Shown piece by piece: positions 25,934-33,682 of a DNA stretch of 64,000 nt; position 1 is the stretch's first letter; every line of letters begins with the position of its first letter. Under the pieces are notes generated by a model. It did no database searches. It saw only the letters and a program-made list of their open reading frames with translations, and was not told the origin of the DNA. The stretch is taken from NCBI RefSeq assembly GCF_005233875.1, contig NZ_SZPZ01000002.1:248001-312000 (forward strand), given 5' to 3'. Source of the stretch: Kribbella jiaozuonensis (lineage in GTDB: Bacteria > Actinomycetota > Actinomycetes > Propionibacteriales > Kribbellaceae). The position numbers and the translations under genes were made by a program.

Positions 25934-26701
25934 ATGACCGCGACCATCGAAACCTTGCCGGACGTGCTGAGCCCGGTGCGCTTCCATCAAGTAGGTAAGA
26001 CGTTCGGGACCGGCCGGAAGTCGGTGGTCGCGTTGGACGGCGTCGACCTCGAGGTCGAGCCCGGTGAGTTCGTCTGCCTGCTCGGCGCGTCCGGCTGCGG
26101 CAAGACCACGCTGCTCAACCTCGTCGCGGGCCTGGACCAGCCGACGGCCGGGCGGATCGAGCTGAACTCGTCCCGCCCGGCGGTCGTCTTCCAGGAGCCG
26201 GCGCTGATGCCGTGGCTGACGGCCGCCGGGAACGTCGAGTTGCCGTTGCGGATGGCCGGCGTACCGAAGTCGCAGCGCCGGGCGAAGGCGGCCGAGCTGC
26301 TCGAGCTGGTGCGGTTGGCCGGCATGGGCGACAAGCGCCCGCACGAGCTGTCCGGCGGTATGCGGCAGCGCGTCGCCCTGGCGCGGGCGCTCGCGTCGAC
26401 GGCCGACAGCACCGACGGCAAGCCGGCGCTGCTGTTGATGGACGAGCCGTTCTCCGCGCTCGACGCGATCACCCGCGACGTCCTCCAGGGCGAGCTGCTG
26501 CGGATCTGGCGAGCCACCGGTACGGCGATCCTGTTCGTCACCCACGACGTCCGCGAGGCCGTGCGGCTCGGGCAACGCGTCGTACTGCTGTCGTCGCGCC
26601 CCGGCCGCGTCGTACGGGAGTGGGACGTCGAGGACGCTCCCGATGCAGTGGACGAGATCAACACCGCATTGCGCAAGGTGATCAGCAGTCATGCCGCTTG
26701 A
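25934..26701 (+). CDS. ABC transporter ATPase, sulfonate/taurine type
   Basis: 255 residues. Walker A is LGASGCGKTT, the Q-loop VVFQEPALMPWLT, the signature LSGGMRQRVALARAL, Walker B LLLMDEPFSALD and the switch His in FVTHDVREAVRL. The sequence type (SsuB/TauB/NrtD) matches the neighbours. It powers uptake through the adjacent permease. Translation starts at the ATG at 25934 with AGGAGG seven bases upstream, ten bases after the binding-protein stop. It overlaps the permease start by 11 bases. Confidence 0.92.
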   Translation: MTATIETLPDVLSPVRFHQVGKTFGTGRKSVVALDGVDLEVEPGEFVCLLGASGCGKTTLLNLVAGLDQPTAGRIELNSSRPAVVFQEPALMPWLTAAGNVELPLRMAGVPKSQRRAKAAELLELVRLAGMGDKRPHELSGGMRQRVALARALASTADSTDGKPALLLMDEPFSALDAITRDVLQGELLRIWRATGTAILFVTHDVREAVRLGQRVVLLSSRPGRVVREWDVEDAPDAVDEINTALRKVISSHAA

Positions 26702-27563
26702 CGTCCAGGAAGGGTCTGTCGAGGCCGGGCTCGATGCACTCGACACCCCGGTCAACACCACCGAGGGTTCTCGGGTACGGCGGATCGCCGCGCGGGTCCT
26801 GCCGCCGATCGGGGCGATCGTCATCCTGGTCGCGATCTGGCAGGCGTTGTGGGCCGCGGCGTTCTGGCCCGAGTTCAAACTGCCTTCCCCGGCGGCGGTG
26901 TGGAGTCAGATCTGGCAGCTGATCACCAGCGGCGATATCGCCGAGCTGTTCTGGGTCTCGGTGCACCGCGCCGTGATCGGATTCGCGATCTCGCTCGTGA
27001 TCGCGGTACCGCTCGGGCTCGCGATCGCCAACATCACCGTCGTACGCCGGGGCATCGGCCCGCTGGTGTCGGGCCTGCAGAGCCTGCCGTCGGTTGCGTG
27101 GGTGCCGGCGGCGATCCTGTGGTTCGGCCTCAACGACCGCGCCATCTACTGGGTCGTGCTGCTCGGCGCGGTGCCGTCGATCGCGAACGGGCTCGTGTCC
27201 GGACTCGACCAGGTCCCGCCGATCCTGCCGCGGGTCGGCAAGGCCCTCGGCGCCGGGCGGTTCGGCGGCATCCGGTACATCCTGCTGCCGGCCGCGCTGC
27301 CCGGGTTCCTCGGCGGGCTCAAGCAGGGCTGGGCGTTCTCGTGGCGGTCGCTGATGGCGGCCGAGCTGATCGCGACGTCCCCGGAGCTCGGTGAGGGCCT
27401 CGGGCAGTACCTGCACAACGGCATGTCGCTGTCGGACATCTCGATGGTGTTCGCCGGCATCGTGCTGATCTTCGTGGTCGGCGTCGGCATCGAGCTGCTG
27501 GTGTTCCGCCCGCTCGAGAACACGGTGCTGCGCGCGCGAGGACTCACCACCTCCGCCCGCTGA
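26691..27563 (+). CDS. ABC transporter permease, sulfonate/taurine type
   Basis: 290 residues. A hydrophilic N-terminus is followed by about six membrane helices. The coupling-helix EAA-type loop appears as VGKALGAGRFGGIRYILLPAALPGFLGGLKQGWAF (in short: RYILLPAALPGFLGGL). SsuC/TauC-type hallmarks are PLGLAIA, QSLPSVAWVPAAILWFG and WRSLMAAELIA. It forms the membrane channel for the binding protein and ATPase before it. The 11-base overlap with the ATPase implies coupled translation. It closes the operon. Confidence 0.92.
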   Translation: MPLDVQEGSVEAGLDALDTPVNTTEGSRVRRIAARVLPPIGAIVILVAIWQALWAAAFWPEFKLPSPAAVWSQIWQLITSGDIAELFWVSVHRAVIGFAISLVIAVPLGLAIANITVVRRGIGPLVSGLQSLPSVAWVPAAILWFGLNDRAIYWVVLLGAVPSIANGLVSGLDQVPPILPRVGKALGAGRFGGIRYILLPAALPGFLGGLKQGWAFSWRSLMAAELIATSPELGEGLGQYLHNGMSLSDISMVFAGIVLIFVVGVGIELLVFRPLENTVLRARGLTTSAR

Positions 27564-27589
27564 TCGGCTGCGCGCCGTACTGTTGGAGC

Positions 27590-27979
27590 GTGGTTCGATT
27601 CCTGCCGTTCCTGATCAGCTTGGTGCTCAGCGTGTATGCGCTGTTCTCCTGCATCCAGACACCCGACGAGGACGTGCCGCACCTGCCCAAGCTGGTGTGG
27701 ATCGTCCTGATCGTGTTCGTCCCGTTCGTGGGGCCGATCGTCTGGCTGCTGATGTCGCGCACCCAGGGCGGCGGCGGCCGCGAGGCCGTCGTACGGCCGT
27801 CACGGCCCGTCGGCCGCCCGCCGGCTCCCGATGACGATCCGGACTTCCTGAAGTCACTGGATCGCTACCGGGACCCGCGCACGACCGTCAAGCCACCGGA
27901 GCCCGAGGATCCGAAGAACCCCAAGAGCACAGCGAAGGACGACGATTCCCCGTCCGAGAACGACGAGGGAACTGCCTGA
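27590..27979 (+). CDS. PLDc_N-domain small membrane protein
   Basis: 129 residues. The N-terminal 60 residues have the cardiolipin-synthase/phospholipase-D N-terminal layout: a helix (FLPFLISLVLSVYALFSCIQ), a short polar stretch with PHLPKLVW, then a second helix ending in VPFVGPIVWLLMSR. There is no catalytic HKD domain, so it is not an enzyme by itself. The C-terminal half is Pro/Asp/Lys-rich and probably disordered in the cytosol. The GTG start has GGAG upstream. It is convergent with whiB, 19 bases apart. Confidence 0.8.
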   Translation: MVRFLPFLISLVLSVYALFSCIQTPDEDVPHLPKLVWIVLIVFVPFVGPIVWLLMSRTQGGGGREAVVRPSRPVGRPPAPDDDPDFLKSLDRYRDPRTTVKPPEPEDPKNPKSTAKDDDSPSENDEGTA

Positions 27980-27998
27980 GGTTGTAGCGGGGCAGCTC

Positions 27999-28292
27999 CT
28001 ACGCTGATTTGCGGTGCTCGGGGAGGACGGTGTTGTCGCGCTCGGACTCCGTGGTGCCGCCCCAGACGCCGTACGGCTCTCCGACGGAGAGCGCGTGCTG
28101 CCGGCACTCGGGCTGGACCGGGCAGGTCCCGCACAGCGACTTGGCCACCATCTCGCGGGCGCGTTTGCGAACGCCACGCTCCGATTCGGGTGAGAAGAAG
28201 AGCTCCGGGTTGACGTCCCGGCATGCGGCTTGTGACTGCCAGTCCCACAGATCCATGAGCGGGCGGGGCAGGCGAGGCATCCCTCTCGACAT
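27999..28292 (-). CDS. WhiB-family iron-sulfur regulator, WhiD/WhiB3-like
   Basis: 97 residues with the four cluster ligands Cys24, Cys54, Cys57 and Cys63 (C-x29-C-x2-C-x5-C) and the GVWGG turn at 75-79. The phrase PLMDLWDWQSQAACR and HALSVGEPYGVWGG resemble the WhiD/WhiB3 branch, which responds to redox or NO through a [4Fe-4S] cluster and partners with the primary sigma factor. The basic C-terminal end (PEHRKSA) is short. The ATG has AAGGAGG upstream. A perfect CTCAC-C-GTGAG palindrome (28307-28317) lies in its 5' leader. Confidence 0.88.
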   Translation of the reverse strand: MSRGMPRLPRPLMDLWDWQSQAACRDVNPELFFSPESERGVRKRAREMVAKSLCGTCPVQPECRQHALSVGEPYGVWGGTTESERDNTVLPEHRKSA

Positions 28293-28306
28293 GGCAACCT
28301 CCTTGA

Positions 28307-28317
28307 CTCACCGTGAG
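28307..28317. promoter_or_regulatory. Small palindrome in the whiB 5' leader
   Basis: CTCACCGTGAG, two 5-base arms around one C, starting 15 bases from the whiB start codon and just beyond its ribosome site. It could be an operator or a weak RNA hairpin. No regulator can be named. Confidence 0.3.
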
Positions 28318-28480
28318 CGCGGACGGGCGCTCGGTGAAAACTATGCTCATCTCTTACGTAGTTCAACCCTTGTTGTCTCGAAGTTCGGGCCATTCGTTAT
28401 CACCGCGTGCCGTTGCGGGCCGTGATCGGCGCCCATTCAGGCGCACAGCAGGCGGCGCAGGTGTTCACGTCATCACCTCG

Positions 28481-28496
28481 TGTGACATGAGTCACT
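28481..28496. promoter_or_regulatory. CRP-like site between whiB and crcB
   Basis: TGTGA-CATGAG-TCACT matches nine of ten fixed positions of the CRP/GlxR consensus TGTGA-N6-TCACA. It is about 190 bases upstream of whiB and overlaps the crcB stop codon. Mycobacterial whiB1 is known to be CRP-controlled, which makes this worth noting; distance and chance are arguments against. Confidence 0.3.
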
Positions 28497-28857
28497 TGCT
28501 CAACCACGCTCCGACGACGGCTGCAACCAGTCCGGTACCCAGGTTCAGCACCACGTTGAGCAACGCCTTACCGCGATGTCCGGAACCGGCCAATGCGGTC
28601 GTCTCGGCAGCGAACGTGCTGTACGTCGTGAACGCGCCGCAGAACCCGACGCCGACGAGCAAAGCGATCGTGTGATTGCCGACGCCGGTCAGCAACCCGA
28701 GCAGGAAACTGCCGAGGATGTTGACTGCGAAGGTTCCCCACGGCAACGGGGTCTCGATCCGGGCGCCGAGCAACAACCGGGCGACCATGTGCTTGTCCAC
28801 CAGGAATCTGAGCGGCGCACCCACCGCGGCCCCGAGGGCGACCAGCAAGATGTTCAT
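28492..28857 (-). CDS. crcB: Fluoride channel CrcB/Fluc, second subunit
   Basis: 121 residues with four membrane helices. Family motifs are GAAVGAPLRFLVDK at the N-terminus, WGTFAVNILGSFLLG, and GFCGAFTTYSTFAAET carrying the Phe/Thr/Ser residues of the F- pathway. Fluc proteins assemble as antiparallel dimers that expel fluoride. The ATG overlaps the stop of the other crcB by four bases (ATGA), so the two are coupled and could form a heterodimer. Last gene of a four-gene minus-strand set starting at 30144. Confidence 0.92.
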   Translation of the reverse strand: MNILLVALGAAVGAPLRFLVDKHMVARLLLGARIETPLPWGTFAVNILGSFLLGLLTGVGNHTIALLVGVGFCGAFTTYSTFAAETTALAGSGHRGKALLNVVLNLGTGLVAAVVGAWLSK

Positions 28858-29240
28858 CGGCGCCGTCCGCCCAACTGCTCGCCGATCGTTGCCGCTGCCA
28901 ACGCCGCGGCGATCGTGCCGAAGAAGTAGACGAATGCAACAACCATCTGCACGTGCAGCAACTTCTCGGTGTCGACCGCGAAGGTCGAGAACGTCGTGAA
29001 GCCGCCGAGGATCCCGGTGCCGAGGAACGGCCGCAGCAGCGGGTGGTGGCGTGGGGTCAAACGCGCGAGCAGGACCCCGATCGCAAAACACCCCAGCACG
29101 TTGGTGACGAACGTGGCCCAGGGGAATCCGGTCGCTCCGTGCGGCACTGCTTCGGCCAGTCCGTAGCGGGCCAGTGAGCCGATCACACCACCGAGAGCGA
29201 CGACGCCGAGGATTCGAGGAAGTCCCGGCTCAGCTGTCAT
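28854..29240 (-). CDS. crcB: Fluoride channel CrcB/Fluc, first subunit
   Basis: 128 residues and four membrane helices. Motifs are GGVIGSLARYGLAE, PWATFVTNVLGCFAIG and GTGILGGFTTFSTFAVDTEKL, the last containing the fluoride-path residues. It is diverged from the neighbouring copy, as expected for paired Fluc subunits of opposite topology. I see no fluoride riboswitch nearby, because the gene sits inside an operon. It starts inside the last 11 bases of the phosphatase gene. Confidence 0.92.
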   Translation of the reverse strand: MTAEPGLPRILGVVALGGVIGSLARYGLAEAVPHGATGFPWATFVTNVLGCFAIGVLLARLTPRHHPLLRPFLGTGILGGFTTFSTFAVDTEKLLHVQMVVAFVYFFGTIAAALAAATIGEQLGGRRR

Positions 29241-29784
29241 TCGCCGGATCGTAGCGGTAGTACTCGTGGGCGCCGTGGGCCGTCGCCTTCTCGCCGGTCA
29301 GCGCCCGGATCACCGTCGCGTGGGTGATCGCGAGGACCGGTCCGTCGGTGCTGGCGGTGTGCCGGGCGAGCGCGGCCCGGGCCCGCTCGCGGACCTGGGA
29401 CAGCGGCTCCCACGATCGCTGGACGCCTTCCGGCCATTCCCCGTCGTACGCCTCGAACTCGGCCTGCGCGGCGTGGAGGTCGGTGATGCTGCGCCACAGG
29501 CCGGTCTGGTCCGGCAGCCAGTCACGCAGGTCGTAGTCGACCCGCACACCGAGCGCGAGCCGGTGGCCGATGATCGCGGCGCTGTGCAGGGCGCGGGTGA
29601 ACGGCGAGCTGACCAGGTACGTCGCGCGGATGCCGCCGAGCAGATCGGCGAGCTCCTCGGCCTGCTTCATCCCGACAGCACTCAGCGGGGCGGAGTCGGC
29701 CGCGGTCCCCGGCAGGCCCCGGGAATCGATCGGCTCGTAGTCCGGCTCACCGTGCCGGACCAGGTAGATCTGCGTCACGGCCAC
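29230..29784 (-). CDS. Histidine phosphatase family protein
   Basis: 184 residues. The catalytic RHG motif is at the start (IYLVRHGEPDYE), a second Arg lies in SSPFTRALHSA, and the second catalytic His is in LAITHATVIRAL. This is the phosphoglycerate-mutase/acid phosphatase fold; substrate unknown. Cytosolic. The GTG at 29784 is used; another GTG two codons later is possible. It starts three bases after the hypothetical gene upstream and overlaps the first crcB. Confidence 0.9.
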   Translation of the reverse strand: MAVTQIYLVRHGEPDYEPIDSRGLPGTAADSAPLSAVGMKQAEELADLLGGIRATYLVSSPFTRALHSAAIIGHRLALGVRVDYDLRDWLPDQTGLWRSITDLHAAQAEFEAYDGEWPEGVQRSWEPLSQVRERARAALARHTASTDGPVLAITHATVIRALTGEKATAHGAHEYYRYDPANDS

Positions 29785-29787
29785 GTT

Positions 29788-30144
29788 CTACCTCAGATGC
29801 CTGGCCCCTGCCCATCCACGCGAGTGGCCGGGCGGCGGCGATTCGGTCAAGGACGTCGGAGGCCGGACCTGGTGCAGCTCGTCGAAGAGGTTGTCGAGGC
29901 CGGCTCGTGGCACCGACGGCGAACTCTGGCCGTCGACCCAGCGGACCTCGGTAGCGCCCTGGTGCCCGTGCACCGCGAGCACCGAGTCGAGATCGGGCCA
30001 GACGGCCGTGGCCGGGTTGTCACCCCGCCATCGCAACGCCACCGAACCGTCGCTGAACTCACACCCTTCAGCTACGACTCCGGTCCCTGAAACCCCACTC
30101 GGATCCCGATATCGAACCAACTCAAAGGTTCGCGGCCTCACCAC
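29788..30144 (-). CDS. Small conserved protein of unknown function, paralog A
   Basis: 118 residues with the core RTFELVRYRDPSGVSGTG, VVAEGCEFSDGSVALRW, AVWPDLDSVLAVHGHQGATEVRW. It is a clear paralog of the gene at 36860-37183 in this window. The pattern (strand, G-V-S-G-T-G-V-V-A-E-G, D-G-S-V-A-L-R-W, H-G-H-x-G-A-T) recurs in actinobacterial hypothetical proteins; function unknown. The GTG at 30144 has GGGGAG eight bases upstream. It faces the aromatic leader peptide across about 90 bases and leads the phosphatase-crcB set. The C-terminal tail is Pro/Ser-rich. Confidence 0.7.
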   Translation of the reverse strand: MVRPRTFELVRYRDPSGVSGTGVVAEGCEFSDGSVALRWRGDNPATAVWPDLDSVLAVHGHQGATEVRWVDGQSSPSVPRAGLDNLFDELHQVRPPTSLTESPPPGHSRGWAGARHLR

Positions 30145-30199
30145 CTGGAGCACTCCCCGTCGTCTAGCCGGTCTTGCAGGCCTCAACGAGCCCACACCA

Positions 30200-30227
30200 C
30201 TGACGGTTACTGAGTGGGTGCTATTGT
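30200..30227 (+). promoter_or_regulatory. Promoter of the DAHP synthase operon (leaderless)
   Basis: A -35-like CTGACG (30200-30205) and an extended -10, TGCTATTGT (hexamer TATTGT at 30222-30227), 16 bases apart. The -10 ends seven bases before the GTG of the leader peptide and no Shine-Dalgarno sequence lies between, so transcription and translation probably begin at the same place. Confidence 0.6.
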
Positions 30228-30234
30228 CGTTCCC

Positions 30235-30303
30235 GTGAAGCGCAGCTATTGGCGATTTTTTGAGTGGCCGGCTCTGGTGCCGGGCAGCTCAGCCGATCGC
30301 TGA
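30235..30303 (+). CDS. Aromatic amino acid leader peptide for DAHP synthase
   Basis: A 22-residue peptide, KRSYWRFFEWPALVPGSSADR after the initiator. Positions 5-11 hold Tyr, Trp, Phe, Phe and Trp, a density fitting a sensor of charged aromatic tRNAs. It is followed 30 bases later by a terminator hairpin and then by a DAHP synthase, the first enzyme of aromatic biosynthesis. Stalling of the ribosome on these codons under aromatic starvation would favour an alternative fold and readthrough. Translation appears leaderless (GTG at the expected +1). No other function expected. Confidence 0.8.
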   Translation: MKRSYWRFFEWPALVPGSSADR

Positions 30304-30363
30304 CGCCCAACCGCAGACACCGAAGCCGGCCCGAAGCCAAGGACATCCGTCCTTGGCTTTTCT
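30275..30363 (+). promoter_or_regulatory. Transcription attenuator: terminator plus competing hairpin
   Basis: Terminator: AAGCCAAGGAC (30334-30344), loop ATCC, GTCCTTGGCTT (30349-30359), then TTCTC; 11 perfect pairs with a short T-run. Competing fold: TGGTGCCGGGC (30275-30285) can pair with GCCCGAAGCCA (30329-30339) as 5 plus 4 pairs around a two-base mismatch, consuming the first arm of the terminator. A further 8-base match, GGCCGGCT (30266-30273) with AGCCGGCC (30324-30331), could also bring these arms together. The pairings are read from the sequence; the switching is inferred. Confidence 0.7.
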
Positions 30364-30422
30364 CGTTCCCCAGCCGGCTGCCTGCGCTGCAACGCGAGCG
30401 GACCGGCGGAAAGGTCCCCACG

Positions 30423-31502
30423 ATGAACACCCTTCCCAAACCGACCGAACAGGCGCGCGTCGTCGATCGGCGGATCGAGAAGACCGTTCCACTGATCACC
30501 CCGCTCGCCCTGCACGACGAGTTCCCGCTGAACGACGAGCTCGCCGGACGCGTGGCCGACGGGCGGCAGGCGGTGGCCGACGTCCTCAACGGCGTCGACG
30601 ACCGGCTGCTGGTGGTCGTCGGTCCGTGTTCGGTCCACGACGCGAAGGCGGCCCTCGAGTACGCCGAACGACTGCGACCGGTCGCGGAGCGCCTCTCCGA
30701 CGGCCTGCTGATCGCGATGCGCGTGTACTTCGAGAAGCCGCGCTCCACGCTGGGCTGGAAGGGCCTGATCAACGACCCGGGCCTTGACGGCTCCGGCGAC
30801 GTGAACCGCGGTCTCCGGATCGCACGCCAGCTGCTCGTCCAGGTCACCCAGCTCGGTCTGCCGGCCGGCTGCGAGTTCCTCGACCCGATCACCCCGCAGT
30901 ACATCGCCGACACGGTCGGCTGGGGTGCGATCGGCGCGCGGACCGTCGAGAGCCAGGTGCACCGGCAGCTGTCGTCCGGTCTGTCGATGCCGATCGGGAT
31001 GAAGAACCGGCCCGACGGTTCGATCGCCACGGCCGTCGACGCGATCAAGGCCGCCGCCGTACCGCACGTCTTCACCGGTATCGACCACGACGGCGCGCCC
31101 GCGATCCTGCACACCCGCGGCAACCCGGACTGCCACCTCGTACTGCGTGGCTCCGACAGCGGCCCGAACTACGACGCCGAGTCTGTCGCCGGCGCCGTCG
31201 AGCTGCTGCGCAAGGCCGGCCTGCCGGAGCGGGTCGTCATCGACGCGAGCCACGGCAACAGTCGCAAGGACCACCGCCGCCAGCCGGTGGTGGCCGAGGA
31301 GATCGGCGCGCAGGTCGCGGCCGGCAACCAGGCGATCGTCGGCGTGATGCTCGAGTCGTTCCTGCAGGAGGGTCGCCAGGACCTCGACCCGACCCGGGAG
31401 CTGACCTACGGGCAGTCGATCACCGACGCCTGCATGGGCTGGGAGACGACCGAGCAGACGCTCGAGAAGCTGCGCGATGCAGCAATCGCTCGACGCGGAT
31501 AG
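30423..31502 (+). CDS. 3-deoxy-7-phosphoheptulonate (DAHP) synthase, class I (AroG/AroF/AroH type)
   Basis: 359 residues, the usual length of the class I enzyme that condenses PEP and erythrose 4-phosphate to open the shikimate pathway. Landmarks are LLVVVGPCSVHD, RVYFEKPRSTLGWKGLINDP, GARTVESQVHRQLSSGLSMP (split at 20), IGMKNRPDGS, HLVLRGSD and VIDASHGNS, with metal ligands Cys in GPCS and His in ASHGNS. The ATG at 30423 has GGAAAGG upstream; a longer reading from 30264 would translate through the attenuator and is rejected. Control by the leader peptide is inferred above; allosteric type cannot be read with certainty. Confidence 0.93.
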   Translation: MNTLPKPTEQARVVDRRIEKTVPLITPLALHDEFPLNDELAGRVADGRQAVADVLNGVDDRLLVVVGPCSVHDAKAALEYAERLRPVAERLSDGLLIAMRVYFEKPRSTLGWKGLINDPGLDGSGDVNRGLRIARQLLVQVTQLGLPAGCEFLDPITPQYIADTVGWGAIGARTVESQVHRQLSSGLSMPIGMKNRPDGSIATAVDAIKAAAVPHVFTGIDHDGAPAILHTRGNPDCHLVLRGSDSGPNYDAESVAGAVELLRKAGLPERVVIDASHGNSRKDHRRQPVVAEEIGAQVAAGNQAIVGVMLESFLQEGRQDLDPTRELTYGQSITDACMGWETTEQTLEKLRDAAIARRG

Positions 31503-31555
31503 CTGTTCATCCGGAGGTCTCACGGTGGCTACGGGCCGACCCTAGGGTCCCGACC

Positions 31556-33661
31556 ATGAGTGAGATCTCCCGGCGGCTGGTGCTCGGTTCGGTGGCGGGT
31601 GGGGCAGCGGTGTCGCTGCTCCCACCGTCGCTGCACACCGCGATGGCGCAGCCTGTGCGGCGTGGTGGTCTGCGCGCGATCGAGCACGTGATCGTGCTGA
31701 TGCAGGAGAACCGTTCGTTCGACCACTACTTCGGGACGTTCCGGGGGATCCGCGGGTACGGCGACCGCCAGCCCTTGCGCCTGCGGAACGGCAGGAGCAT
31801 CTTCCGCCAGCCGAAGACCGGCGGCGGCGAGGTGCTGCCGTTCTCGCTGAGCAAGGCCGCCGCCGACGAGGGCCGCAACCCCGACGACATCCAGTACCTC
31901 GGCGCCCTGGCCCACGGCTTCAGCGACGCGACCCAGGCCTGGGCCGGCGGCTGGAACGACGACTGGGTGCAGGCAAAGACGGCCGCCACCATGACGTACT
32001 ACGAGCGCCGCGACATCCCGCTGCAGTACGAGCTCGCCGAGACCTTCACGATCTGCGACGCCTACCACTGCTCGGTCAACGGCTCGACCAACCCGAACCG
32101 CAACTACCTGTGGTCCGGCACGACCGGCTACGAGCCCGGTACGACGCAGCGTGCGGTCACCAACGCGGCGTACGACTACAACCACGCCGGCTACGACTGG
32201 ACGGCGTACCCGGAACGGCTGGAGAAGGCGGGCGTCTCCTGGCAGATCTACCAGGAGTGGGACAACTTCACCGACAACGCGATCGAGTACTTCAAGACCT
32301 TCAAGGACATCGGTCACCGGATCCTGGCTAATGTGCCGGGCGGCTACCGGACGACCGAGGAGTTCTACGACAAGTTGTTCGCGAAGACCGACGCCGAGCG
32401 TGCCGACGCGTTGAAGCAGCTCGACGAGGCCGTCGAGAAGCTGCCGATCAAGGATCAGAAGCTGTTCCGCAAGGCGATGTACCGGTCCGAGCCGGAGTCG
32501 CTGGTGCCGCGGCTGCGGGCCGACATCAGGTCCGGCAAGCTGCCGAAGGTGAGCTGGCTCGTCCCGTCCGCGGTCGACTCCGAGCACCCCGGCTCGTCCA
32601 CGCCGGTGGGCAGCGCGAACCTGATCTACGACGTGCTCGACGCGATCGCCTCGGACCCCGACACGTGGTCGAAGACCGTGCTGCTGATCAACTTCGACGA
32701 GAACGACGGGTACTTCGACCACGTCCCGCCGCCGGTCGCTCCGCAGCCGAGCTCCGGCGAGGGCGACGACTGGTACGCCGGTATGCCGATCGGTCTCGGC
32801 CCGCGCGTCCCGATGACCGTCGTCTCGCCGTGGTCGGTCGGCGGTCACGTCAACTCGCAGGTCTTCGATCACACCTCGGTACTGCGGTTCCTCGAACAGT
32901 GGACCGGCGTCCGCGAGCCGAACATCAGCACCTGGCGGCGTACCGCGTGCGGCGACCTCCTGTCGACGTTCGACTTCGACCGCACCTACCGGCAGCCGTC
33001 CGTCGACCAGCCGGGCCTGGTGCCCGCGCCGATCACCCGCTGGCACCCTGCGCCGCCCGCCGACCAAGCGGTTCCGCTGCAGGAGCCCGGCCGCCGCCCG
33101 GCCCGCGCATTGCCTTACGGGCCGTCAGTTTCCGGATCGGTTGCCAACGGCAAGTTGATGTTGGCCCTGAGCAACCATGGCCCGCAGTCGGCCCACTTCG
33201 CCGTCTACCCGTACGGCGGAGAGCTCCCGGCCCCGGCCCACCTCGACGTACACCACGCGCATCCGGACAAGACCCACGGCGAGACGCCGACCCTGGTCGA
33301 GATCCCGGTCGACGGCCCGTTCGAACTCGCGGTGCAGGGCCCGAACCGTTTCTGGGTGGAGGTGGCGGGCTCGTCCGACGGCGCCGCGGCGGCTCTCGAC
33401 GTACGGATCGAGAACCGTGCCGGAGCGCTCCAGCTCCACCTGGTCAACGGCTCGCGGAAGTCGCTGACCGTGAAGCTCAAGGCGCGCGGGTACGGCAGCA
33501 AGACCACAACGATCGAGCTGCGCGGCAAGCAGACCAGCCCGATCTTCTGGCCGACCGACCACGGCTGGTACGACGTCGAGGTCACGTCCCCGGACGACAC
33601 GACGTACCGCCGTCGGCTGTCCGGTCACCTCGAAACGGGCAAGCCCGGAATCACCGGCTGA
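31556..33661 (+). CDS. Phosphocholine-preferring phospholipase C, Tat-exported
   Basis: 701 residues. A twin-arginine signal (SRRLVLGSVAGGAAVSLL) is followed by the acid-phosphatase-like phosphoesterase domain: VIVLMQENRSFDHYFGTF, CSVNGSTNPNRNYLW, NFDENDGYFDHVPPP and FDHTSVLRFLEQW, with Glu, Asn, Asp and His metal ligands. Two C-terminal beta domains of the PLC accessory type follow (from about residue 530), ending in TDHGWYDVEV. The enzyme should release phosphocholine from lipids outside the cell, giving phosphate and choline. The ATG follows the DAHP synthase by 53 bases but is functionally unrelated. Confidence 0.92.
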   Translation: MSEISRRLVLGSVAGGAAVSLLPPSLHTAMAQPVRRGGLRAIEHVIVLMQENRSFDHYFGTFRGIRGYGDRQPLRLRNGRSIFRQPKTGGGEVLPFSLSKAAADEGRNPDDIQYLGALAHGFSDATQAWAGGWNDDWVQAKTAATMTYYERRDIPLQYELAETFTICDAYHCSVNGSTNPNRNYLWSGTTGYEPGTTQRAVTNAAYDYNHAGYDWTAYPERLEKAGVSWQIYQEWDNFTDNAIEYFKTFKDIGHRILANVPGGYRTTEEFYDKLFAKTDAERADALKQLDEAVEKLPIKDQKLFRKAMYRSEPESLVPRLRADIRSGKLPKVSWLVPSAVDSEHPGSSTPVGSANLIYDVLDAIASDPDTWSKTVLLINFDENDGYFDHVPPPVAPQPSSGEGDDWYAGMPIGLGPRVPMTVVSPWSVGGHVNSQVFDHTSVLRFLEQWTGVREPNISTWRRTACGDLLSTFDFDRTYRQPSVDQPGLVPAPITRWHPAPPADQAVPLQEPGRRPARALPYGPSVSGSVANGKLMLALSNHGPQSAHFAVYPYGGELPAPAHLDVHHAHPDKTHGETPTLVEIPVDGPFELAVQGPNRFWVEVAGSSDGAAAALDVRIENRAGALQLHLVNGSRKSLTVKLKARGYGSKTTTIELRGKQTSPIFWPTDHGWYDVEVTSPDDTTYRRRLSGHLETGKPGITG

Positions 33662-33682
33662 CGCTGCGCATCGGGGCGTCAG

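Noticed and set aside
27581..27606. GGTTCGATTCCTGCC resembles a tRNA T-arm
   Set aside because: The flanks cannot form the T stem or an acceptor stem, no D or anticodon arm lies upstream, and the bases are the start of the PLDc_N gene.
30264..30422. A 53-codon upstream extension of the DAHP synthase
   Set aside because: It would translate through the leader peptide and the terminator hairpin, and the conserved protein begins at the ATG at 30423 with its own ribosome site.
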